Below, one piece after another: positions 56,201-64,000 of a stretch of DNA of 64,000 nt; position 1 is the first letter of the stretch, and every line of letters starts with the position of its first letter. This DNA is from Calliopsis andreniformis (lineage: Eukaryota; Arthropoda; Insecta; Hymenoptera; Andrenidae). Where the stretch lies: the NCBI RefSeq assembly GCF_051401765.1, contig NW_027480467.1:992001-1056000 (forward strand). The letters run 5' to 3'. A program made the translations under genes and the position numbers. Under the pieces are notes generated by a model, which saw only the letters and a list, made by a program, of their open reading frames with translations, did not search any database and was not told the origin of the DNA.

Positions 56201-59200
56201 AGATTGAAGGTTGATGATTGAGGATTGAGGATTGTGGATAGAGGATTGAGGGTTGAGGATTGAATGTTGAGTATTGATGATTGAACACTGAGTATTGATG
56301 ATTGAGGATTGAGGACTGAGGATTGAAGGTTGCGGATTGGGGATTGAGGATTGGCGATTGAGGTTTGAGGACTGAGGATTGAGTATTGAGGATTGAAGAT
56401 TGAAGATTGAGTATTGAGGATTGAAGATTGAGGATTGAGGATTGAGGACTGAAGATTGAGGACTGAGTGTTGAGTGTTGAGTGATGCGAATTGATGTTTG
56501 TATACTGAGATTTGAAGATTGAAGATTGGGGATTGAGTACTGAAGACTGTGAATTGAGGATATTCTAATGAGGACTGAGGTTTGACAATTGATTGTTGAG
56601 GACTGAGGGCTTAAGATTGACGATTCAGGGTTGAGGATTCGGGATTCAGGTTTGAGGACGATGACTAACGGTTGAGAATTTAGGTTTGAGGATTGAGGAT
56701 TGAGGACTGATGACTGAGGATTGAGGATTGAGGATTGAGCATTGAGGATTGAAGATTGTGGACTGGGGATTGAGGATTGAAGATTGAGGATTAAGGATTG
56801 AGGATTGGGGATTGAGGATCGAAGATTGAGGATTGGGAATTGAGGATTGAAGAATGAGGATTCATGACTGAGGATTGAGGATTGAGGATTGATGATTGAG
56901 GATTGAGGATTGAAGATTGAGTATGGAGGATTGAAGATTGAGGATGATGGCTGAGGTTTGAGGACTGAGGTTTGAGGACTGAGGACTGAGGATTGAAGAT
57001 TGAGAATTGAGGATTGAGGATTGAGGATTGATGATTGGGTATTGAGGATTGAAGAATGAGGATTGACGATTGAGGATTGAGGATTGAGGATTGAGGATTG
57101 AGTATTGAAGCTTCAGGATGGATGATTGAGGATAGAGGATTGAGGATTGAGGATTGAGGATTGAGGATTGAGGATTGAGTATTGAAGATTGTGGACTGAC
57201 GATTGACGATTGAGGACTGAGGATTGAGGATTGATTATTGAGCTTTGGGGATTGAAGATTGTGGACTGGGGATAGAGGATCGAATATTGAGGATTAAGGA
57301 TAGAGTATTGGGGATTGAGGATCTAGGATAGGAGATTGAAGATTTAGGATTGAGGATTCAGGATTGAGGATTGAGGATGAGGGCTGAGGGTTGAGGATTG
57401 AGGATTGAGGATTGAGGATTGAAGATTGAGTATTGAGGATCGAGGATTGAGAATTGGGTATTGAGGATAGAAGAATGAGGATTGACGATTGAGGATTGGG
57501 AATTGAGGATTGACGACTGAGGATTGAGGATTGATGATTGAGGATTGAGTATTGAAGATTCAGGATGGATGATTGAGGATTGAGGATTGAGGATTGAGGA
57601 TTGAGTATTGAGGATTGAGTATTGAAGATTGTGGACTGATGATTGACGATTGAGGACTGAGGATTGAGGATTGATTATTGAGCTTTGGGGATTGAAGATT
57701 GTGGACTTGGGATAGAGGATTGAATATTGAGGATTAAGGATAGAGTATTGGGGATTGAGGATCTAGGATAGGAGATTGATTATTGAGGATTGAAGATTGA
57801 GTATTGAGGATTGAGGATTGAGAATTGAGAATTGAGGATGGGGACTGAGGGTTGAGGATTGACGTTTGAGCAATGAGGATTGAGGATTGAGGATTGAGGA
57901 TTGAGGATGGAGGATTGAGGATTGAGGATTGAGTATTGAAGATTGAGGATTGATGACTGAGGATTGAGGATTGAGGTTTGACGATTGAGGATTGGGAATT
58001 GAGGATTGAAGATTGAGTATTGAAGATTGAAGGTTGATGATTGAGGATTGAGGATTGTGGATAGAGGATTGAGGGTTGAGGATTGAATGTTGAGTATTGA
58101 TGATTGAACACTGAGTATTGATGATTGAGGATTGAGGACTGAGGATTGAAGGTTGAGGATTGGGGATTGAGGATTGGCGATTGAGGATTGAGGACTGAGG
58201 ATTGAGTATTGAGGATTGAAGATTGAAGATTGAGTATTGAGGATTGAAGATTGAGGATTGAGGATTGAGGACTGAAGATTGAGGACTGAGTGTTGAGTGT
58301 TGAGTGATGCGAATTGATGTTTGTATACTGAGATTTGAAGATTGAAGATTGGGGATTGAGTACTGAAGACTGTGAATTGAGGATATTCTAATGAGGACTG
58401 AGGTTTGACAATTGATTGCTGAGGACTGAGGGCTGAAGATTGACGATTCAGGGTTGAGGATTCGGGATTGAGGTTTGAGGACGAGGACTAACGGTTGAGA
58501 ATTTAGGTTTGAGGATTGAGGATTGAGGACTGATGACTGAGGATTGAGGATTGAGGATTGAGCATTGAGGATTGAAGATTGTGGACTGGGGATTGAGGAT
58601 TGAAGATTGAGGATTAAGGATTGAGGATTGGGGATTGAGGATCGAAGATTGAGGATTGGGTATTGAGGATTGAAGAATGAGGATTCATGACTGAGGATTG
58701 AGGATTGAGGATTGATGATTGAGGATTGAGGATTGAAGGTTGAGTATGGAGGATTGAAGATTGAGGATGATGGCTGAGGTTTGAGGACTGAGGTTTGAGG
58801 ACTGAGGACTGAGGATTGAGGATTGAGAATTGAGGATTGAGGATTGAGGATTGATGATTGGGTATTGAGGATTGAAGAATGAGGATTGACGATTGAGGAT
58901 TGAGGATTGAGGATTGAGGATTGAGTATTGAAGCTTCAGGATGGATGATTGAGGATTGAGGATTGAGGATTGAGGATTGAGGATTGAGGATTGAGGATTG
59001 AGTATTGAAGATTGTGGACTGATGATTGACGATTGAGGACTGAGGATTGAGGATTGATTATTGAGCTTTGGGGATCGAAGATTGTGGACTGGGGATAGAG
59101 GATCGAATATTGAGTATTAAGGATAGAGTATTGGGGATTGAGGATCTAGGATAGGAGATTGAAGATTGAGGATTGAGGATTCAGGATTGAGGATTGAGGA

Positions 59201-61424
59201 TGAGGGCTGAGGGTTGAGGATTGAGGATTGAGGATTGAGGGTTGAAGATTGAGTATTGAGGATCGAGGATTGAGAATTGGGTATTGAGGATAGAAGAATG
59301 AGGATTGACGATTGAGGATTGGGAATTGAGGATTGAAGATTGAGTATTGAGGATTGAAGGTTGATGATTGAGGATTGAGAATTGAGGATTGATGATTGGG
59401 TATTGAGGATTGAAGAATGAGGATTGACGATTGAGGATTGAGGATTGAGGATTGAGGATTGAGTATTGAAGCTTCAGGATGGATGATTGAGGATAGAGGA
59501 TTGAGGATTGAGGATTGAGGATTGAGGATTGAGGATTGAGTATTGAAGATTGTGGACTGACGATTGACGATTGAGGACTGAGGATTGAGGATTGATTATT
59601 GAGCTTTGGGGATTGAAGATTGTGGACTGGGGATAGAGGATCGAATATTGAGGATTAAGGATAGAGTATTGGGGATTGAGGATCTAGGATAGGAGATTGA
59701 AGATTTAGGATTGAGGATTCAGGATTGAGGATTGAGGATGAGGGCTGAGGGTTGAGGATTGAGGATTGAGGATTGAGGATTGAAGATTGAGTATTGAGGA
59801 TCGAGGATTGAGAATTGGGTATTGAGGATAGAAGAATGAGGATTGACGATTGAGGATTGGGAATTGAGGATTGACGACTGAGGATTGAGGATTGATGATT
59901 GAGGATTGAGTATTGAAGATTCAGGATGGATGATTGAGGATTGAGGATTGAGGATTGAGGATTGAGTATTGAGGATTGAGTATTGAAGATTGTGGACTGA
60001 TGATTGACGATTGAGGACTGAGGATTGAGGATTGATTATTGAGCTTTGGGGATTGAAGATTGTGGACTTGGGATAGAGGATTGAATATTGAGGATTAAGG
60101 ATAGAGTATTGGGGATTGAGGATCTAGGATAGGAGATTGATTATTGAGGATTGAAGATTGAGTATTGAGGATTGAGGATTGAGAATTGAGAATTGAGGAT
60201 GGGGACTGAGGGTTGAGGATTGACGTTTGAGCAATGAGGATTGAGGATTGAGGATTGAGGATTGAGGATGGAGGATTGAGGATTGAGGATTGAGTATTGA
60301 AGATTGAGGATTGATGACTGAGGATTGAGGATTGAGGTTTGACGATTGAGGATTGGGAATTGAGGATTGAAGATTGAGTATTGAAGATTGAAGGTTGATG
60401 ATTGAGGATTGAGGATTGTGGATAGAGGATTGAGGGTTGAGGATTGAATGTTGAGTATTGATGATTGAACACTGAGTATTGATGATTGAGGATTGAGGAC
60501 TGAGGATTGAAGGTTGAGGATTGGGGATTGAGGATTGGCGATTGAGGATTGAGGACTGAGGATTGAGTATTGAGGATTGAAGATTGAAGATTGAGTATTG
60601 AGGATTGAAGATTGAGGATTGAGGATTGAGGACTGAAGATTGAGGACTGAGTGTTGAGTGTTGAGTGATGCGAATTGATGTTTGTATACTGAGATTTGAA
60701 GATTGAAGATTGGGGATTGAGTACTGAAGACTGTGAATTGAGGATATTCTAATGAGGACTGAGGTTTGACAATTGATTGCTGAGGACTGAGGGCTGAAGA
60801 TTGACGATTCAGGGTTGAGGATTCGGGATTGAGGTTTGAGGACGAGGACTAACGGTTGAGAATTTAGGTTTGAGGATTGAGGATTGAGGACTGATGACTG
60901 AGGATTGAGGATTGAGGATTGAGCATTGAGGATTGAAGATTGTGGACTGGGGATTGAGGATTGAAGATTGAGGATTAAGGATTGAGGATTGGGGATTGAG
61001 GATCGAAGATTGAGGATTGGGTATTGAGGATTGAAGAATGAGGATTCATGACTGAGGATTGAGGATTGAGGATTGATGATTGAGGATTGAGGATTGAAGG
61101 TTGAGTATGGAGGATTGAAGATTGAGGATGATGGCTGAGGTTTGAGGACTGAGGTTTGAGGACTGAGGACTGAGGATTGAGGATTGAGAATTGAGGATTG
61201 AGGATTGAGGATTGATGATTGGGTATTGAGGATTGAAGAATGAGGATTGACGATTGAGGATTGAGGATTGAGGATTGAGGATTGAGTATTGAAGCTTCAG
61301 GATGGATGATTGAGGATTGAGGATTGAGGATTGAGGATTGAGGATTGAGGATTGAGGATTGAGTATTGAAGATTGTGGACTGATGATTGACGATTGAGGA
61401 CTGAGGATTGAGGATTGATTATTG
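53240..61424 (+). repeat. Tandem D/E block sub-array (1823-bp base period)
   Basis: Five D landmarks (53240, 55063, 56558, 58381, 60742) are separated by 1823, 1495, 1823 and 2361 bp. 2361 is 1823 plus 538, matching an added E block (E 59063 to 59601). 1495 reflects a shortened junction near 55,568 like the one at 43,831. The same 1823-bp step occurs once in unit 10 (41502 to 43325). 1823 is 260 heptamers plus 3 bases. Confidence 0.88.
55990..56190 (+). repeat. Chimeric ~168-bp patch inside a D/E block
   Basis: This copy of the block between E 55689 and D 56558 is about 168 bp (24 heptamers) longer than its counterparts. The extra stretch (gagaattgggtattgagg, atagaagaatgagg and on to gaaggttgatgattg) matches a different block type, such as 37,180-37,250 or 61,630-61,730. 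It looks like a patch copied from another block, consistent with gene conversion or non-allelic exchange. Confidence 0.75.
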
Positions 61425-61479
61425 AGCTTTGGGGATCGAAGATTGTGGACTGGGGATAGAGGATCGAATATTGAGTATT

Positions 61480-64000
61480 AAGGATAGAGTATTGGGGATT
61501 GAGGATCTAGGATAGGAGATTGAAGATTGAGGATTGAGGATTCAGGATTGAGGATTGAGGATGAGGGCTGAGGGTTGAGGATTGAGGATTGAGGATTGAG
61601 GGTTGAAGATTGAGTATTGAGGATCGAGGATTGAGAATTGGGTATTGAGGATAGAAGAATGAGGATTGACGATTGAGGATTGGGAATTGAGGATTGAAGA
61701 TTGAGTATTGAGGATTGAAGGTTGATGATTGAGGATTGAGAATTGTGGATTGAGGATTGAGGGTTGAGGATTGAAGGTTGAGTATTCATAGTTGAACATT
61801 GAGCATTGATGATTGAGGATTGAGGACTGAGGATTGAAGAGTGAGGATTGGGGATTGAGGATTGGCGATTGAGGATTGAGGACTGAGGATTGAGAATTGA
61901 GGATTGAGGATTGAGGATTGAGGATTGAAATTTGAGGACAGAGTGTTGAGGGTTGAGTGATGAGAATTGATGTCTGTGGATGGAGACTTGAAGATTGAAG
62001 ATTGAGGATTGATTATTGAAAACAGAGAACTCAGGATATTCTATTGAGTATTGAGAATTGAGGATTGACGATTGAGTTTTGAGGATTGACGTTTGAGGGT
62101 TGTGTATTGAATATTGAGGATTGAGGACTGAGGATTGAGGATTGAGGATTGAGCATTGAAGATTGAGTATTGATGATTGAAGATTCGGGATTGAGGATTG
62201 AGTGTTGAGGATTGAGGATTGATGATTGAGGATTGAGGATTGAGGATTGAGGATTGAGGATAGAAGATTGAAGATTGAGGATTGGGATTGAGGGTTGAGG
62301 ATTGTGGATTGAGAATCGAAGATTGAGTATTGAGGATTGAAGATTGAGTATGGAGGATTGAAGATTGAGGATTGAGGATTGAGGAACGAGGATTGACGAT
62401 TGAGGATGATGGCTGAGGTTTGAGGACTGAGGTTTGAGGACTGAGGACTGATGATTGAGGATTGAGAATTGAGGATTGAGGATTGAGGATTGAGGATTGG
62501 GTATTGAGGATTGAAGAATGAGGATTGACGATTGAGGATTGAGGATTGATGATTGAGGATTGAGTATTGAAGATTCAGGATGGATGATTGAGGATTGAGG
62601 ATTGAGGATTGGGTATTGAGGATTGAAGAATGAGAATTGACTATTGTGGATTGAGTATTGAGGATTGAGGATTAGGTATTGAGGATTGAAGGTTGATGAT
62701 TGAGGATTGAGGATTGATGACTGAGGATTGAGGATTGAGGATTGAGGATTCAGGATTGATGACTGAAGACTAAGTATTGAGGATTGAAGATTGAGGATTG
62801 AGTATTGAGAATTGAGGATTGATGATTGAGTATTGAGGATTGATGTTTGAGGGCTGTGTATTGAATATTGAGGATTGAGGATTGAGGATTCAGGATTGAG
62901 GATTGAGCATTGAAGATTGATTATTGATGATTGAAGATTGAGGATTGAGGATTGAGGGTTGAGGATTGAGGATTGATGATTGAGGATTGAGGATTGAGGA
63001 TTGAGGATTGAGGATTGAGGATTGAAGATTGAGGATTGGGATTGAGGGTTGAGGATTGTGGACTGAGAATCGAAGATTGAGTATTGAGGATTGAAGATTG
63101 AGGTTTGAGGATTGAGGATTGAGAATGGAGGATGATGGCTGAGGGTTGAGGGTTGAGGTTTGAGTATTGAATACTGAGAATTCAGGATATTCTATTGAGT
63201 ATTGAGAATTGAGTATTGATGGTTGAGTATTGAGGATTGAGGATTGAGTATTGAGGATTGAAGATTGAGGTTTGAGGATTGAGGATTGAGAATTGAGGAT
63301 GAGGACTGAGGGTTGAGGATTGAGGTTTGAGGAACGAGGATTGAGGATTGAGAATTGAGGACTGAGGATTGACGATTGAGTTTTGAAGATTGAGGATAGA
63401 TGACTGAGGATTGAGGATTGAGGATTGAGGATTGAGGATTGAGGATTGAAGATTGAGTATTGAGGATTGAGGATTGAGGATCGAGGATTGAGTATTGAAG
63501 ATTGAGGATTGATGATTGAGGATTGCGGACTGAGGATTGAGGATTGAGGATTGAGGATTGAAGACTGAGTATTGAGGATTGATTATTGAGTATTGAAGAT
63601 TGAGGATTGAGGATTGAGGGTTAAGAATTGAGGATTGAGGATGAGGACTGAGGGTTGAGGATTGAGGATTGAGGAATGTGGATTGAGGATTGAGGATTGA
63701 GGATTGATGATTGAGGATTGAGTATTGAAGATTGAGGATTGATGACTGAGGATTGAGGATTGAGGATTGATGATTGAGGATTGAGGATTGAAGATTGAGT
63801 ATGGAGGATTGAAGATTGAGGATTGAGGATTGAGGATTGAAGATTGAGGACTGAGTGTTGAGGGTTGAGTGATGAGAATTGATGTCTGTGGATTGAGATT
63901 TGAAGATTGAAGATTCGGGATTCAGTATTGAAAACTGTGAATTGAGGATATTCTATTGAGGATTGAGGATTGACAATTGATTGTTGCGGACTGAGGGATG
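61480..64000 (+). repeat. Right-edge segment related to 8-10 kb and 15-17 kb
   Basis: After the D/E expansion, 61.5-62.3 kb resembles 8.4-9.6 kb (C at 62034 against 9301). Near 62,340 it jumps to sequence resembling 15.2-16.85 kb (A 63185 against 16050, B 63956 against 16811). The A landmark normally 397 bp after C is missing, so part of the unit was lost at the jump. The window ends shortly after the B landmark. Confidence 0.82.

Larger units (their letters stand above)
305..61300 (+). repeat. TGAAGCTTCA palindrome sites (HindIII-type), about 15 copies
   Basis: A perfect 10-bp palindrome created within gtattgaagcttcaggat. It is seen near 305, 11,949, 22,430, 28,735, 32,086, 36,841, 42,050, 43,831, 48,572, 53,788, 55,568, 57,106, 58,929, 59,468 and 61,290. 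At the equivalent place in other blocks the sequence is gaagattcagg, so one base separates the two types and acts as a block marker. I claim no binding function. Confidence 0.8.
425..61550 (+). repeat. E landmark family (GAGCTTTGG module), 36 copies
   Basis: A conserved ~130-bp module: gattgattattgagctttgg, then gattgtggactgggg, atagaggat, gaatattgaggattaagg, atagagtattgggg, ending gaggatctaggataggag. GAGCTTTGG starts at 425, 6847, 7280, 12076, 19190, 19839, 20712, 21145, 22557, 25943, 27451, 28869, 30593, 31026, 32206, 35592, 36975, 37415, 40801, 42184, 42624, 43951, 44000, 47386, 48713, 49153, 52539, 53922, 54362, 55689, 57240, 57680, 59063, 59601, 60041, 61424. Pairs are 433 bp apart in the left half and 440 bp in the right half, one heptamer more. 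Its GATCTAGG and GATTAAGG put CTA and TTA on the + strand, the main source of - strand stops. Confidence 0.92.
120..62420 (+). repeat. G module family (GAACGAGGATTGACG ... GATGATGGCTGAGG)
   Basis: Full copies lie near 120, 1534, 1678, 3936, 10075, 11765, 15255, 18878, 19528, 22246, 25632, 27139, 28552, 31903, 35281, 40490, 47074, 52228 and 62382. A short form lacking the gaacgaggattgacgatt half but keeping gaggatgatggctgagg lies near 27,027, 36,678, 41,887, 43,708, 48,410, 53,624, 55,447, 56,941, 58,764 and 61,125. The short form is confined to D-type blocks, so one deletion was spread by block amplification. Positions are read by eye to within a few bases. Confidence 0.85.
2506..63183 (+). 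repeat. GAATTC sites in A landmarks, 15 copies
   Basis: GAATTC lies 7 bp upstream of GGATATTC in every A landmark and in the A' copy at 17098: 2506, 4166, 9691, 10863, 14871, 16043, 17091, 18222, 25247, 29667, 34896, 40105, 46690, 51843, 63178. In the A' copies from 24123 onward the sequence is AAATTC, and in the older A' copies (3561, 5221) it is GAACTC. The state of this hexamer therefore tracks unit history. Confidence 0.85.
50432..63955 (+). repeat. Higher-order unit 12 with expanded D/E blocks (13,524 bp)
   Basis: The opening is canonical: B 50432, A' 50719, C 51453, A 51850, E 52539, D 53240. Instead of returning to B it runs through E 53922 and 54362, D 55063, E 55689, D 56558, E 57240 and 57680, D 58381, E 59063, 59601 and 60041, D 60742, E 61424. 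It ends in a degraded opening, C 62034 and A 63185, and then B 63956. D spacings are 1823, 1495, 1823 and 2361 bp. This is the clearest sign of secondary amplification of an internal block. Confidence 0.9.
1063..63970 (+). repeat. GGATATTCTA landmark family, 58 copies in five classes
   Basis: All copies share GGATATTCT then A/GTTGAG or AATGAG, and an upstream element of the type TATTGAAAACTGAGAATT. Start of GGATATTC by class. B (gtgaattgagg upstream, gacaattgattg downstream): 1063, 3273, 4933, 8182, 13355, 16811, 23836, 33485, 38694, 45279, 50432, 63956. A' (gaatcatga upstream): 3561, 5221, 17098, 24123, 33772, 38981, 45566, 50719. C (aaaacagagaactcagg): 9301, 14481, 17832, 24857, 34506, 39715, 46300, 51453, 62034. 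A (gaatactgagaattcagg): 2513, 4173, 9698, 10870, 14878, 16050, 18229, 25254, 29674, 34903, 40112, 46697, 51850, 63185. D (ctaatgaggactgagg): 11366, 20533, 21847, 26644, 28152, 31503, 36293, 41502, 43325, 48024, 53240, 55063, 56558, 58381, 60742. Function unknown. Confidence 0.93.
1..64000 (+). repeat. Continuous degenerate GGATTGA heptamer array
   Basis: The entire window reads as head-to-tail copies of GGATTGA in one orientation, roughly nine thousand units. No stretch departs from the pattern for more than a few units. Commonest variants are GAAGATT, GTATTGA, GGACTGA, GATGATT, GACGATT, GGTTTGA and GAATTGA. Six-base units such as GGATGA (in ggattgaggatgagggctga) and ggattgggattga shift the phase locally. 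C is rare on this strand, giving a constant strong G-over-C skew with no inversion point. TGA in every unit closes all + frames. Neither flank is reached. Seen directly; satellite is the class I infer. Confidence 0.98.

Noticed and set aside
305..61300. TGAAGCTTCA palindrome as an operator
   Set aside because: It differs by one base from gaagattcagg at equivalent positions and is inherited with blocks; no gene lies nearby to regulate.
1063..63970. Heat-shock element or other known transcription-factor site at GGATATTC
   Set aside because: It partly resembles GAAnnTTC, but the first half is GGA and there is no third inverted unit or promoter context.
1..64000. CRISPR array
   Set aside because: There is no 24-40-bp repeat alternating with unrelated spacers; everything between landmarks is the same heptamer.
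1..64000. Telomeric or interstitial telomere tract
   Set aside because: The G-rich strand with TTGAGG is loosely reminiscent of telomere repeats, but it matches no known telomere unit (TTAGGG, TTTAGGG, TTGGGG, TTAGG) and is highly degenerate with higher-order structure.
1..64000. Transposon or retroelement within the array
   Set aside because: No coding remnants, terminal inverted repeats, poly-A tail or non-heptamer insert of any length was found on either strand.
1..64000. Ribosome binding sites (GAGG/GAGGA) followed by ATG or TTG on the + strand
   Set aside because: They occur in almost every unit simply because GGATTGAGG contains them, and every + frame meets TGA within about 21 bases.
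1..64000. Pure assembly artefact
   Set aside because: Units carry private substitutions and indels (63-bp deletion, 49-bp duplication, 168-bp patch), which simple looping of an assembler would not create. The exact copy number could still be wrong.

Overview
The whole 64 kb window is one uninterrupted satellite-like array of a 7-bp unit, GGATTGA on the + strand (CCTCAAT on the - strand), with no single-copy gene, RNA gene, transposon, CRISPR array or replication origin that I can support. Both ends of the window lie inside the array, so its true length is unknown. The + strand is rich in G, A and T and very poor in C, giving one uniform strand asymmetry from end to end. Most variation consists of point changes within the heptamer (GAAGATT, GTATTGA, GGACTGA, GATGATT, GACGATT, GGTTTGA) plus occasional 6-bp units that shift the phase.

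Layout. Superimposed on the heptamer is a nested higher-order structure. A conserved landmark built on GGATATTCTA(T) occurs 58 times in five flavours (A, A', B, C, D), and a second ~130-bp landmark (E, containing GAGCTTTGG) occurs 36 times. Cutting at the B landmark gives units starting at 1063, 3273, 4933, 8182, 13355, 16811, 23836, 33485, 38694, 45279, 50432 and 63956. From 16.8 kb onward each unit opens with the same order and spacing, B-(287)-A'-(734)-C-(397)-A, and from 23.8 kb D follows 1390 bp later (1327 in the unit at 45279). These units differ mainly in how many ~1.8-kb D/E blocks follow. The left part (1-16.8 kb) is older-looking and more mixed: a 1660-bp tandem duplication (2.34-5.58 kb) and a 5.17-5.18-kb duplication (7.4-10.97 kb against 12.57-16.15 kb). 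The centre has a 9.65-kb repeat (20.7-27.05 kb against 30.58-36.7 kb) and a 1.4-kb stretch with no close copy in the window (29.13-30.54 kb). 50.4-61.8 kb is an expansion of D/E blocks, and 61.8-64 kb returns to sequence related to 9 kb and 15-17 kb.

Coding potential. Every long open frame is on the - strand and is a by-product of the repeat: CTCAATC read in any of the three - frames gives the same seven-residue cycle LNPQSSI with no stop, whereas the + strand has TGA in every unit and is closed in all frames. I therefore annotate no CDS.

Organism. The sequence does not identify one. The size, nested repeats and near-identical distant copies resemble eukaryotic heterochromatic satellite (pericentromere, subtelomere, sex or B chromosome). 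Heptanucleotide tandem repeats are also known from bacteria, for example the CCCCAAT-type repeats of filamentous cyanobacteria and AATTGAG-type repeats in Bacteroidetes, but those arrays are usually short. I lean to a eukaryotic satellite with low confidence.
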